Source: JACQSR01 sp042577505 (GTDB lineage: Archaea; Nanobdellota; Nanobdellia; Woesearchaeales; JACQSR01). From it: a DNA stretch of 51,955 nucleotides. Positions 9,584-16,544 of this stretch are shown here, in pieces. The translations under genes and the position numbers were made by a program. Position 1 is the stretch's first letter; each line of letters starts with the position of its first letter. Location: assembly GCA_042577505.1 (NCBI GenBank), contig JBHPEA010000005.1, forward strand, positions 1 through 51,955, read 5' to 3'. The notes beneath the pieces are model-generated. The model was given only the letters and a program-made list of their open reading frames with translations, had not been told where the DNA came from and made no database searches.

Positions 9584-9856
9584 TCAAAGACTAAACTCTT
9601 CAATAAAACCAAGAATTGCTTTGTATTTGTGGGTATATTGGAAGCCTTTGTCAGTTAATGATATTGATTTCTTTCCTTTCTTATCTTCTACTTCCTTAAT
9701 TAATTCTTTTTCTAAAAGTTCCTTATAATATTCCGTGAATCTTTGTGAAGAAAGATTTGAGTATCTAAGTAAAGGTGTTGGTTTGATGTTATTGTTGTGA
9801 TTGATAATTACTTTAAGAATATCGTGAATTACTTCTAATCTTTCTCTCTTCTTCAT
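9584..9856 (-). CDS. Winged-helix transcriptional regulator
   Basis: 90 aa from the ATG at 9856, which overlaps the upstream stop as ATGA; a GTG three codons earlier is also possible. The sequence fits a small archaeal winged helix: helix 1-2 (IHDILKVIINHNNNIKPTPLL), recognition region (YSNLSSQRFTEYYKELLEK) and a wing (VEDKKGKKSISLTDKGFQY). Proteins of this size and pattern are predicted archaeal regulators. The upstream, translationally coupled gene encodes a multi-pass membrane protein, so the pair may act as membrane sensor plus DNA-binding effector. A perfect palindrome in their shared promoter is the likely operator (inference). Confidence 0.75.
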   Translation of the reverse strand: MKKRERLEVIHDILKVIINHNNNIKPTPLLRYSNLSSQRFTEYYKELLEKELIKEVEDKKGKKSISLTDKGFQYTHKYKAILGFIEEFSL

Positions 9857-10518
9857 TTTATCCACTTATTCACCTTGTAGTAAATTATGAGGAATAAAGC
9901 GAAGGAAATAACTTGGAAGATTATTTTTAGTTCATGGGGTATAAGTCTTCCAGGGCCTATTAATGCTAAATTGAAGAGCCAGAAAATTAAAATCAGGAAA
10001 TAAAGTGCTTTTGTTTGATAATGTTTTGATGACTTTTTATGGTAAATTATGTTAAGTACTATTGCTAAAAGAAGTAAAATAATCTGAGCCACAGCTAGTG
10101 TTAGGTGGGATCTGAATATGACTGGAATAATTGCTAATATGATTGCAATTGTATTTGAAAAGATTAAGAATTGTTTATGTCCAATCTTTTCCCATATTGT
10201 GCTGTATATTAAATAGAAAATTGCTATGGTGCTCAAATAACCAGTGACCATTAAAACATAAGGCCAAATTTCTCTCATTGGAATAAAAAACTCAAAAGTA
10301 ATATTTGTAATCTTGAAAAGGTGTGCCATAAATCTTGCAATATATGCTAGACCAAAGAATAAAAATGCATTTCTAAAATATTGAATTCCTTTGTGTTTTG
10401 TTAGTTCATATACACTCTTTGTTTTAATGTAAATAAGTAAACAAATTATTACTACGAATATAGAATATGCGAATTCAACTCCAAACATTACTGGATCGAA
10501 AAATTGATGTGGTGGCAT
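9853..10518 (-). CDS. Seven-helix membrane protein, putative sensor partner of winged-helix regulator
   Basis: About 221 aa from the ATG at 10518, which is preceded by GTGAT; the GTG at 10527 is the alternative. About seven hydrophobic segments alternate with short Lys/His-rich loops. The layout, a first helix after a short N-terminus and then pairs of helices, resembles the 7TM N-terminal sensor modules of archaeal histidine kinases, but no kinase domain follows. Instead the stop codon overlaps the start of a winged-helix regulator. Function inferred: membrane signal input that controls the regulator. No ligand-binding residues identified. Confidence 0.65.
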   Translation of the reverse strand: MPPHQFFDPVMFGVEFAYSIFVVIICLLIYIKTKSVYELTKHKGIQYFRNAFLFFGLAYIARFMAHLFKITNITFEFFIPMREIWPYVLMVTGYLSTIAIFYLIYSTIWEKIGHKQFLIFSNTIAIILAIIPVIFRSHLTLAVAQIILLLLAIVLNIIYHKKSSKHYQTKALYFLILIFWLFNLALIGPGRLIPHELKIIFQVISFALFLIIYYKVNKWIK

Positions 10519-10533
10519 TGTAATCACTTTTAA

Positions 10534-10550
10534 CTTAAAATGTTTTTAAG
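10534..10550. promoter_or_regulatory. Perfect 17-bp palindrome, candidate operator
   Basis: CTTAAAA-TGT-TTTTAAG is a perfect 7+3+7 dyad between the minus-strand TATA-like box (CTTTATAAAC, about 10552-10561) and the start of the seven-helix membrane protein. It would overlap or abut the transcription start, a usual place for autorepression by a dimeric winged-helix protein. The gene at 9584 is the obvious candidate ligand (inference). Confidence 0.5.
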
Positions 10551-10654
10551 TGTTTATAAAGAATGTGGAACATAAGTGTACATTTTCCCTTCTTCTTGTT
10601 TAAATATGGGGTGAACCATCTTGGTATTATCAAAGAAATTTGATGGAGGCAAAA

Positions 10655-11068
10655 ATGAAAAAAGGACCAATGTTAGGGATTCTGGCTGTATTGTTAGTTG
10701 GTCTAGTTGCTGTGGGAGCTTATGCGATGCCTTTTGGGAAAGGTTTGCATGGAAATGAAGCTTTGAAAGAGGCTATCGAGGCAGGAGATTATGATGCATT
10801 CATGACTGCCGTTGAAGCAGGAGATTATGATGCCTGGGTAGAAGCTCATGGTGATTCTCCAAGAGCATCTCAAATGCTTGAAGTGATTAATGAAGACAAC
10901 TTCGAACTCTTAATTCAATTGCATGAAGCAAAGGAAAGTGGAGATTTTGAGAGTGCAAAACAAATCGCTGAAGGACTTGGACTTGAAAAACGTGGTCTTG
11001 GAAAAGGACACGGAGGTCATGGATGTGGTGGAAACCATGGCGGTAAAGGGCAATTTATGGGGGAGTAA
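10655..11068 (+). CDS. Small secreted protein with His/Gly-rich tail
   Basis: Start set at ATG 10655 because GGAGG (10645-10649) lies five bases upstream; TTG 10640 and ATG 10643 are in frame but lack a site. About 137 aa: signal peptide (residues 1-25, cleaved near AYA-MPF), then repeated A-I/V-E-A-G-D-Y-D-A helical units, then a C-terminal tail rich in His and Gly with one Cys (GKGHGGHGCGGNHGGKG). The tail looks suited to binding a transition metal; that is inference. A hairpin terminator overlaps the stop codon. Monocistronic, with a TTTAAATA box near 10599. Confidence 0.75.
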   Translation: MKKGPMLGILAVLLVGLVAVGAYAMPFGKGLHGNEALKEAIEAGDYDAFMTAVEAGDYDAWVEAHGDSPRASQMLEVINEDNFELLIQLHEAKESGDFESAKQIAEGLGLEKRGLGKGHGGHGCGGNHGGKGQFMGE

Positions 11069-11090
11069 ATCTCCTTTTTTTCTTTTTTTT
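11062..11090 (+). terminator. Hairpin plus T-tract terminator
   Basis: GGAG-TAAAT-CTCC stem-loop (11062-11074) is followed by a 16-base T-rich run to 11090. The loop contains the stop codon of the His/Gly-rich protein. The form is that of an intrinsic terminator; in archaea the T-tract alone often suffices. Confidence 0.6.
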
Positions 11091-11173
11091 AAAAACAATC
11101 TTCTACCCCCATTAACAACATTTAAATAACACTTATTTTTTTCATCCTAAGTAAAAAGGGTGAGATAAAAATT

Positions 11174-11914
11174 ATGGAGATTTCTGTAATAGCATCAGGG
11201 AGCAATGGTAATTGTTGTCTAGTTGAGGATAAAAGTACGTCAGTTCTAGTGGATTCTGGTAAGAGTGGGATAGAGATTAACAATCGAATGGAGAAATTAG
11301 GAAAAAGTATAGAAAATGTTGATGCTATAATGTTGACTCACTCCCATAGCGACCATATTGCAGGAGCTGGAGTGCTATTTAGGAGGTTTGGTGTTCCCAT
11401 TTATATGACAAAAGAGGTATACTCAGAAGCAAAGTTTAAGCTTGGGAAGATTAATAAAAAAACATTTTCTCATAACAAGGATTTTAAAATAGGGACACTT
11501 AATATAAGACCAATACCTACTTCCCACAATGTTAGTTCTTGCGGCTTTGTTATTAATAAATTTGGATTGTTTACAGACACTGGTGTTGTTACAAAACAAA
11601 TGGAATCTGAGATCTCCAAACTCAAAAGTGTCCTAATTGAAAGTAATCATGACATTGATATGGTCCTTAATGGTTCTTACCCTGCTTTCCTTAAAAGTTG
11701 GATATTATCAGATGAAGGGCATTTGAGTAATGTAGTTGCTAGCTCTCTGATTCAAAAAAAAGGTAAAAATCTTTCATTGGTTTTATTAGGGCATCTATCA
11801 GGGAACAATAATACTCCGGAAGTTGTTAGCAACACTTTTGAGACATTAGTTAAAAGGAAAATCGAATATGCTGTTTGCTCTAGGGATAATTTAAGTGGAA
11901 AGTGGTGTGTGTAA
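11174..11914 (+). CDS. Metallo-beta-lactamase-fold hydrolase (COG1235/YycJ-like)
   Basis: 246 aa, cytosolic. The zinc-binding motif THSHSDH lies at residues 55-61, preceded by SGSNGNC and LVDSG (about 8-29), as in the COG1235/YycJ branch. Later ligand regions include TSHN (about 117), DTG (about 134), ESNHD (about 151) and GHLSNV plus GHLSGNN near residues 180-205. YycJ relatives are single- or double-strand exonucleases or phosphodiesterases; the exact substrate here is unknown. GGTGAG at 11159-11164 is a ribosome-binding site, and TTTAAATA (about 11120) the TATA box. The 3' end runs into the next gene, suggesting a two-gene operon. Confidence 0.88.
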   Translation: MEISVIASGSNGNCCLVEDKSTSVLVDSGKSGIEINNRMEKLGKSIENVDAIMLTHSHSDHIAGAGVLFRRFGVPIYMTKEVYSEAKFKLGKINKKTFSHNKDFKIGTLNIRPIPTSHNVSSCGFVINKFGLFTDTGVVTKQMESEISKLKSVLIESNHDIDMVLNGSYPAFLKSWILSDEGHLSNVVASSLIQKKGKNLSLVLLGHLSGNNNTPEVVSNTFETLVKRKIEYAVCSRDNLSGKWCV

Positions 11915-11915
11915 G

Positions 11916-12341
11916 GTGGTGGAGTTTAATCCAGATGGTAGTATAAAACTCCCTGAAGGATTAGCAATGAAAAAGCAGAAAGAAGAATATAGATTACAGA
12001 GAGGAAGATGTGTGCTCATTAAAAAAGAACTTGTTAATCCAAAAAGTCCGAAAAAATGCTCACTGCATATAACCCTATCTAATGTATTTACAGATAATAG
12101 TTTTGTTGAAAGGGTGTATAATTATTTTAATCAAAACTCTCAAGTTCCATCGAAGTTAATCAAAATTAATGATAAGGAGTTTAATGTTGAGATCGGAACA
12201 TGCTTCAGTAGATGCAGAGATTGTAATTCATTGGTCTCAAGATTCAGAGATCATCTGGACGGGAATGTAATTGAGAGAAAAGGCAGCTGCACTTATGAAG
12301 GTAGGGGACAGTCGTTCTGTTATGAAGATTACTTTGAATAA
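11916..12341 (+). CDS. Conserved-looking hypothetical protein with Cys cluster
   Basis: Start uncertain: GTG 11916 (used here) with GGTG upstream at 11904-11907 gives VVEFNPDGSIKLPEG at the N-terminus; GTG 11895, inside the previous gene, is the longer option. About 141 aa. The N-terminal FNPDGSIKLPE segment is followed by a basic alpha/beta region. The C-terminal third has Cys residues spaced C-x3-C-x2-C (CFSRCRDC), then C and C near the end, suggesting a zinc site. I cannot name the family. It directly follows the metallo-hydrolase gene and is probably co-transcribed with it. Confidence 0.6.
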   Translation: MVEFNPDGSIKLPEGLAMKKQKEEYRLQRGRCVLIKKELVNPKSPKKCSLHITLSNVFTDNSFVERVYNYFNQNSQVPSKLIKINDKEFNVEIGTCFSRCRDCNSLVSRFRDHLDGNVIERKGSCTYEGRGQSFCYEDYFE

Positions 12342-12379
12342 TAAACACCTATTTAAACAGCTCGTTCTCAACAGACTAT

Positions 12380-13135
12380 ATGGAAAAGGGTTTTTGGACT
12401 ATAATTGAGGATATAATTAGAAGATCAGATGTAGTCCTAGAAGTATTGGATGCGCGTCTTCCAGAACTAACAAGAATAAAGAAAATAGAGGAATATGCTT
12501 CATCGTACAATAAACCCCTAATATTCGTGATAAATAAGTCAGATCTTGTTTCTAGATACACTCTTGGTGATAATGCAAGGGAGTATGATAAATCAGACAC
12601 TGTCATAACTTCAACTACAAAAGCGAAAGGAATTGGTGATTTGATAAAAAAAGTTAAGAGTAAAGCAAAAATCGAATCTCCAAAAGTCGCTGTTATAGGT
12701 TACCCAAACACTGGAAAAAGTTCTTTGATAAATAAACTTTCAAGAAGTTCAAGAACCCGAACTAGCGCTGAATCAGGATTTACAAGAGGATATCAATTAA
12801 TTATTGGTAAGAATAAACTAAAGTTGTTTGACACACCAGGAATTGTTCCTTTTGAAGACAGGGATGAGGTGAGGCTGGGTTTAGTTTCAGGAATAAGCCC
12901 TTCCAAGTTAAAGAACCCAGATGTTGTTGCGTTGAAGCTAATCGGAATTTTTAAAGAAAAAAATCCCGTCGGGCTTGGAAAAGCGTATGGCATTGATGCA
13001 AAACTAAGCCCAGAAGATTTCTTGGAAGAAATTGGGAAGAAAAATAATATGCTGATGAAAGGCGGAATTGTTGATGAAAGAAGAGCATCTGTTCTATTTC
13101 TTACTGATTGGCATAAAGGAAAGATAAGACTTTGA
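12380..13135 (+). CDS. Circularly permuted GTPase (YlqF/RbgA/Nog2-like)
   Basis: 251 aa. GTPase motifs appear in permuted order: DARLP (24-28), G4 NKSD (52-55), a G5-like TSTTKAKGI (78-86), then G1 GYPNTGKSS (107-115), and G3 DTPG (151-154). This G4-G5-G1-G3 order defines the cpGTPases (bacterial YlqF/RbgA, eukaryotic Nog2/Lsg1, archaeal relatives), which assist maturation of the large ribosomal subunit. The C-terminal helical part (about 160-251) is family-typical. Leaderless: TATTTAAAC at about 12350, roughly 30 nt before the ATG. Confidence 0.92.
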   Translation: MEKGFWTIIEDIIRRSDVVLEVLDARLPELTRIKKIEEYASSYNKPLIFVINKSDLVSRYTLGDNAREYDKSDTVITSTTKAKGIGDLIKKVKSKAKIESPKVAVIGYPNTGKSSLINKLSRSSRTRTSAESGFTRGYQLIIGKNKLKLFDTPGIVPFEDRDEVRLGLVSGISPSKLKNPDVVALKLIGIFKEKNPVGLGKAYGIDAKLSPEDFLEEIGKKNNMLMKGGIVDERRASVLFLTDWHKGKIRL

Positions 13136-13142
13136 GATAAAA

Positions 13143-13162
13143 AAGCCTCCTTTGGGGGGGGA
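13143..13162 (+). terminator. Possible hairpin terminator after cpGTPase
   Basis: CCTCC-TTT-GGGGG can form a short G-C stem (one G-T pair) a few bases after the cpGTPase stop. It is not followed by a strong T-tract, so the call is weak. Confidence 0.3.
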
Positions 13163-13214
13163 TTACGTTTGTATTCGAGAAAAGTATTTAAATTATACAT
13201 TCTAGATTAATTCA

Positions 13215-14801
13215 ATGAAGCCGAAATCCATATCCCTGCTGCTTATGATGCTGTTTACATTATCTTCTTGTCAGGCGATGTGCAATAACGATGTGTATGA
13301 TCCAGGTGAGGAATGTGATGGCATTGATTTTAATGATGCTACTTGTCAATCAAGAGGATTTGATGATGGTCCATTATTATGTGATGATAATTGCATGATT
13401 GATGACTCTCACTGTACTAAATGTGGGAATGGGGTTTGTGAAGATGTTTGTCCTGCTTGTGTCCCTGAGAGGGCCTGTAGGATAAAGTGTAAGGTGGAGA
13501 ATTGTTCTGCGGATTGTAGGATTATTGCTTCCTGTGTTGATAGCGATGGCAATGATCCTTCAACAAAAGGTACTGTGACAATTACGTATCATAGCGGAGA
13601 AGTCAAAAAAGTTACAGACCAGTGTAGATTTGCTCATTCATACAATCCACACATGGTGACAGAATATATCTGCAATGATTCAGCAGTAGGAGGATTTAGC
13701 CAGATTGAAATTGATTGTCGGGATACGAATCCAGATTCTAGTTGTTATGGAACTGAGACTGATGAATATGGTAACCTACTTCCATTAGGTTATTGTCAAG
13801 AGGATAATAATAAACTCTTTGGAATTTGTGAGCCTTTAGTAAGGAGCTCAGGGGTTGATGTTGAACAAGCATTTAGAATTGAGGGTGAGCTTGGAGTAAA
13901 AAGGCATAGGGAATGGATTAATCTATGTCAGGTCCTTTCAGATCCATTTACACCTATGCCTTATTATAAAAGTTTAATTGATGATATTATCTCAAATGCA
14001 GAATTGCAGGGTATTGAGATAATGGGGATGGAAGATGGCAATTACTGTGGGTGGCTTAGTGGTTCTGATAATATATATGTTTTGCCTGATCGTGGGACAC
14101 CAGAATATGGACAATTCTTGATTAAGTGGGAGCAATCATGGGAAACACTTGCCATAACGTTTCCAAAAATAAAATACTGGGAAGTCATCAATGAACCAAT
14201 TATTATGGGGATAAAATACGTACCTTTGGATACAAAAATCAAGATGTTCTGTGACATGTTATTTTATGCAAAACGAGGTATTAAAAGTGGAAATCCACAA
14301 GCTAAGGTTGTTATGGGTGGACTTTTTAAAACATCAAAGCTAAGATCAATCTATGAATGTATTAGTAAAGAAGGGTCTTTTGCAGATTGTGGCACTTACT
14401 CTGATAGCACAGATCCAGATGATTATTTTGATATTGCTGCATGGCATCCCTATCTTTGGAATGAAGGACCAACAATAACAAATTTCGTAAATCCAAATAT
14501 TGCTATTCATAATGTAATGATGGAGTATGGAGATGAGCAAAAGCCTGTTTTCATTACAGAATATGGATTTAATGACGAATACATTGGATCCCAAGAGTTA
14601 ATTGCTCAGTATTTAGAATCAACCTATTCACTGACTTCAGAATATTTACCTTTTGTTGAAACCTTTTTTTGGTTCAAGCTCTATGAAGAAGTTGGAGCCT
14701 CTGATCCAGAAAAGTTTGGAATCATATATGGGCACACTACAGAAAATCCTTTTGAATGGAAGACTGCTGCATTCAAATATCAAGAAATGAGTCAGAGTTG
14801 A
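13215..14801 (+). CDS. Secreted Cys-rich glycoside hydrolase-like lipoprotein (clan GH-A type)
   Basis: 528 aa. The signal peptide ends in LSSC (Cys19), compatible with a lipobox, though cleavage near QA-MC is also possible. Residues 23-107 form a Cys-rich module with a CGNGVCE motif. About 108-210 is a small beta-domain with paired Cys. From about 210 to 528 is a TIM-barrel pattern: WEVINEP with E327 as likely acid/base, AAWHPYLW (408-415), and VFITEYGF with E449 as likely nucleophile. This Asn-Glu-Pro plus Glu-Tyr-Gly pair is characteristic of clan GH-A retaining glycosidases (GH5/39/51-like); the exact family and substrate are unknown. TATTTAAATTATAC starting at 13185 gives a leaderless promoter. 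Confidence 0.75.
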   Translation: MKPKSISLLLMMLFTLSSCQAMCNNDVYDPGEECDGIDFNDATCQSRGFDDGPLLCDDNCMIDDSHCTKCGNGVCEDVCPACVPERACRIKCKVENCSADCRIIASCVDSDGNDPSTKGTVTITYHSGEVKKVTDQCRFAHSYNPHMVTEYICNDSAVGGFSQIEIDCRDTNPDSSCYGTETDEYGNLLPLGYCQEDNNKLFGICEPLVRSSGVDVEQAFRIEGELGVKRHREWINLCQVLSDPFTPMPYYKSLIDDIISNAELQGIEIMGMEDGNYCGWLSGSDNIYVLPDRGTPEYGQFLIKWEQSWETLAITFPKIKYWEVINEPIIMGIKYVPLDTKIKMFCDMLFYAKRGIKSGNPQAKVVMGGLFKTSKLRSIYECISKEGSFADCGTYSDSTDPDDYFDIAAWHPYLWNEGPTITNFVNPNIAIHNVMMEYGDEQKPVFITEYGFNDEYIGSQELIAQYLESTYSLTSEYLPFVETFFWFKLYEEVGASDPEKFGIIYGHTTENPFEWKTAAFKYQEMSQS

Positions 14802-14845
14802 GATTTTAATTCCTAACGTAACTCTACATGTATTTTAGAGAATTT

Positions 14846-14875
14846 TGAAGCCTCCAATGGGCTTTCATTTTTTAG
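14846..14875 (+). terminator. Possible hairpin terminator after GH-like gene
   Basis: AAGCC-TCCAAT-GGGCTT forms a short imperfect stem followed by CATTTTTTAG. It lies about 45 bp after the glycosidase stop. The same bases include TGAAGCCTCC, which recurs at 15425-15434. Confidence 0.4.
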
Positions 14876-14948
14876 AAAGAATATTAAAAAAAACAGAAAT
14901 ATTTATATACCTGTTATAACTACTATATAAGATAATAAAGGTGAGATT

Positions 14949-15179
14949 ATGCCAACAACTATACAGTTAAAAGACCAAACACTTGAAAGATTGAAGTACT
15001 TTAAAGAGGCTTCAAAGGAAAGTTATGATGAGATAATAAACAAAATTCTTGATGATGTTGAAGAAGGAGAACTTAGCGATGAAACTATTGAAGATCTAAG
15101 GACTGGCTTACAAGAAATTAAAGCAGGGAAGGGAGAAGATATTGAAGATGTTGCAAAGGAGCTGGGGATTAAATTATGA
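14949..15179 (+). CDS. RHH/RelB-like antitoxin
   Basis: 76 aa, acidic C-terminal half. Residues 1-32 (PTTIQLKDQTLERLKYFKEA then SYDEIINKIL) fit a ribbon-helix-helix DNA-binding fold, with the N-terminal strand TIQL. The C-terminus (IKAGKGEDIEDVAKELGI) resembles the toxin-neutralising tail of RelB-type antitoxins. The start is preceded by GGTGAG, and ATTTATATAC at about 14900 is the TATA box. The stop overlaps the next start by 4 bp. Antitoxins of this type usually repress their own promoter. Confidence 0.85.
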   Translation: MPTTIQLKDQTLERLKYFKEASKESYDEIINKILDDVEEGELSDETIEDLRTGLQEIKAGKGEDIEDVAKELGIKL

Positions 15180-15427
15180 GAATAATCATTCAGCCGATTG
15201 CAAAGAAGCAGTTAAAGAAGCTACCACATCAAGTAATCGAGATTATTTTAAGAAAAATATATTCTATCAAAGAAGATCCGTTATCTCAGATAATTAGGTT
15301 GAAAAAAAGCCCATTTTGGAAGTTAAGAATTGGCGATTATCGGGTAATAATGGTTATAAATACTAAAGATCAAATAATTAATGTCATTAAAATTGGGCAT
15401 AGGAAAGATATCTATCAAAGATTATGA
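15176..15427 (+). CDS. RelE/ParE-superfamily toxin
   Basis: 83 aa, basic. It begins with the family-typical IIIQPIAKKQLKKLP strand-helix; it continues with WKLRIGDYRVIMVI (central sheet with Arg) and ends IGHRKDIYQRL, the C-terminal motif seen in RelE-like mRNA interferases. Translationally coupled to the antitoxin through ATGA. RelE toxins cleave mRNA in the ribosomal A site; the Arg/His/Tyr residues needed are plausible here but not proven. The stop codon directly abuts the 3' end of the convergent tRNA-Thr gene. Confidence 0.88.
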   Translation: MRIIIQPIAKKQLKKLPHQVIEIILRKIYSIKEDPLSQIIRLKKSPFWKLRIGDYRVIMVINTKDQIINVIKIGHRKDIYQRL

Positions 15428-15511
15428 AGCCTCCGACGAGATTTGCACTCGCGACCTTTACCTATTTGTTGATTATACCAAGGTAACGCAATACTACTAT
15501 GCTACGGAGGC
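15428..15511 (-). tRNA. tRNA-Thr(GGT) with 12-nt intron
   Basis: Minus-strand cloverleaf. The acceptor stem GCCTCCG/CGGAGGC pairs perfectly, with discriminator T at 15428. The D arm is GCAT...TTGC and the T arm GCGAG-TGCAAAT-CTCGT. The anticodon stem TTACC/GGTAA encloses a 19-base loop. Removing 12 bases after position 37 (TAATCAACAAAT) leaves TT-GGT-AA, anticodon GGT. G1-C72, C2-G71 and U73 are known archaeal tRNA-Thr identity elements. The bulge-helix-bulge is only partly formed, so exact splice sites are approximate. The T loop TGCAAAT differs from the usual TTCAAAT. Confidence 0.82.
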
Positions 15512-15576
15512 ATGATTTGGGCTATTCGAAGAATAGTCCGAGTTTTTGATGCAGCTTTTTTAAAAGATGCCTACCC

Positions 15577-15590
15577 ATGCTACGGAGGCA
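15577..15590. repeat. 14-bp copy of the tRNA-Thr 5' end
   Basis: ATGCTACGGAGGCA here repeats 15499-15512, which is the 5' end of tRNA-Thr (complement) with its first flanking base. Nothing else of a tRNA can be recognised beside it. It lies in the 159-bp gap between tRNA-Thr and the zinc-finger gene, which otherwise holds only a CTATTC-GAA-GAATAG hairpin near 15522-15536 and the next promoter. Confidence 0.7.
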
Positions 15591-15670
15591 CTCTAAGTGA
15601 GTTTTAATTATTCTTTTTTAAAGATTTTGGCAGCGCAATATATTTAAAGATGTGTTTGTTGTAATTCCCT

Positions 15671-16273
15671 ATGCCTAAATTTAAAGCGATTTGTGAGAAT
15701 TGTGGGAAAAAGAGAGGAAAAGGAGAAGAATTTCTTAGAATTGGGTTTGTTAGAGGCGGTAAGGTAAAGGAAAAGCATACTTTTTGTTCTTTAAATTGTG
15801 CGAAGAATTGGCAGGAAGCTGAAAAACAGAAAGTTGGTGAAGATTTAGAGGCTGAGATTAAAGAAGCATTGGAAGAGCAGAAGAAGAACGGAAAAAAAGT
15901 TGAAGTTAGTGAAGAGCCTAAAGTTAAGCCAGTAAAGGAAGAAATTGATGTAAATAAACCTAAAGGGCCCCAAGTTGCAATTCCTGAATTAAAGAAAGAG
16001 GGACAATATGAAGCTCCTAAAATCCAAGAATCCTATCAAGGTAGTGGGTATTTCGTTGCTAAGAAAAATATTGGAGCTGTCAAAGAAATTCTAAAAGATA
16101 CTATAGGTAGTAAGGAAGGTCACATGGAAGAAGTTGACAAACATGTGCAAGTTGATGCCGTAACAAACAAGGCTTATATTATCAATTTGCCCAAAGAAAC
16201 TCGTGATCTTCTTGTCGAAAAAGGTTTAATTAAAGATTATATCAGAAGTAAGAGAGGTCAACAGTATTTCTAA
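15671..16273 (+). CDS. Zinc-finger protein with charged linker, unknown function
   Basis: 200 aa. The N-terminus has C8-x2-C11 and later C-x3-C (FCSLNC, about 38-43), a treble-clef or FCS/MYM-like zinc finger followed by AKNW. Residues about 50-115 are a Lys/Glu-rich flexible linker. About 116-200 is a compact C-terminal domain (GYFVAKKNIGAVKEILKD ... YIINLPKETRDLLVEKG). I do not recognise the C-terminal domain. Leaderless: ATATATTTAAAG at about 15639-15650. Convergent, 4-bp stop overlap, with the gene at 16270. Confidence 0.7.
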   Translation: MPKFKAICENCGKKRGKGEEFLRIGFVRGGKVKEKHTFCSLNCAKNWQEAEKQKVGEDLEAEIKEALEEQKKNGKKVEVSEEPKVKPVKEEIDVNKPKGPQVAIPELKKEGQYEAPKIQESYQGSGYFVAKKNIGAVKEILKDTIGSKEGHMEEVDKHVQVDAVTNKAYIINLPKETRDLLVEKGLIKDYIRSKRGQQYF

Positions 16274-16509
16274 GCTGGTTGATAATTAGTTAAGTAGGTA
16301 ACAATTTCACCATATTTTTCTGAAAAGCAAGCCACATTTGATATTTTATGACGTGCACAATCCAATCGTCTCTGGTCAAGTTCTTTTTTCGCTTGAGTTT
16401 GGTCTAATAAATCCAAGAGATTATCAATTAATCCCTGTTCTTTTTGATTAGTGGAGTGATGTCCACAGATCATCAGAGTACTATAAAATTTCATTATTCT
16501 TTCTTCCAT
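16270..16509 (-). CDS. Small hypothetical protein
   Basis: 79 aa starting at ATG 16509, with a TTTTTTAAATAAATT box about 25 bp upstream, so probably leaderless. It is helical, with scattered Cys/His (MICGHH; CARHKISNVAC). No family recognised. It sits between the zinc-finger gene (convergent) and tRNA-Leu (same strand). Confidence 0.55.
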   Translation of the reverse strand: MEERIMKFYSTLMICGHHSTNQKEQGLIDNLLDLLDQTQAKKELDQRRLDCARHKISNVACFSEKYGEIVTYLTNYQPA

Positions 16510-16544
16510 ATAAGGGAGGATCTAGAATTTATTTAAAAAAGTAA

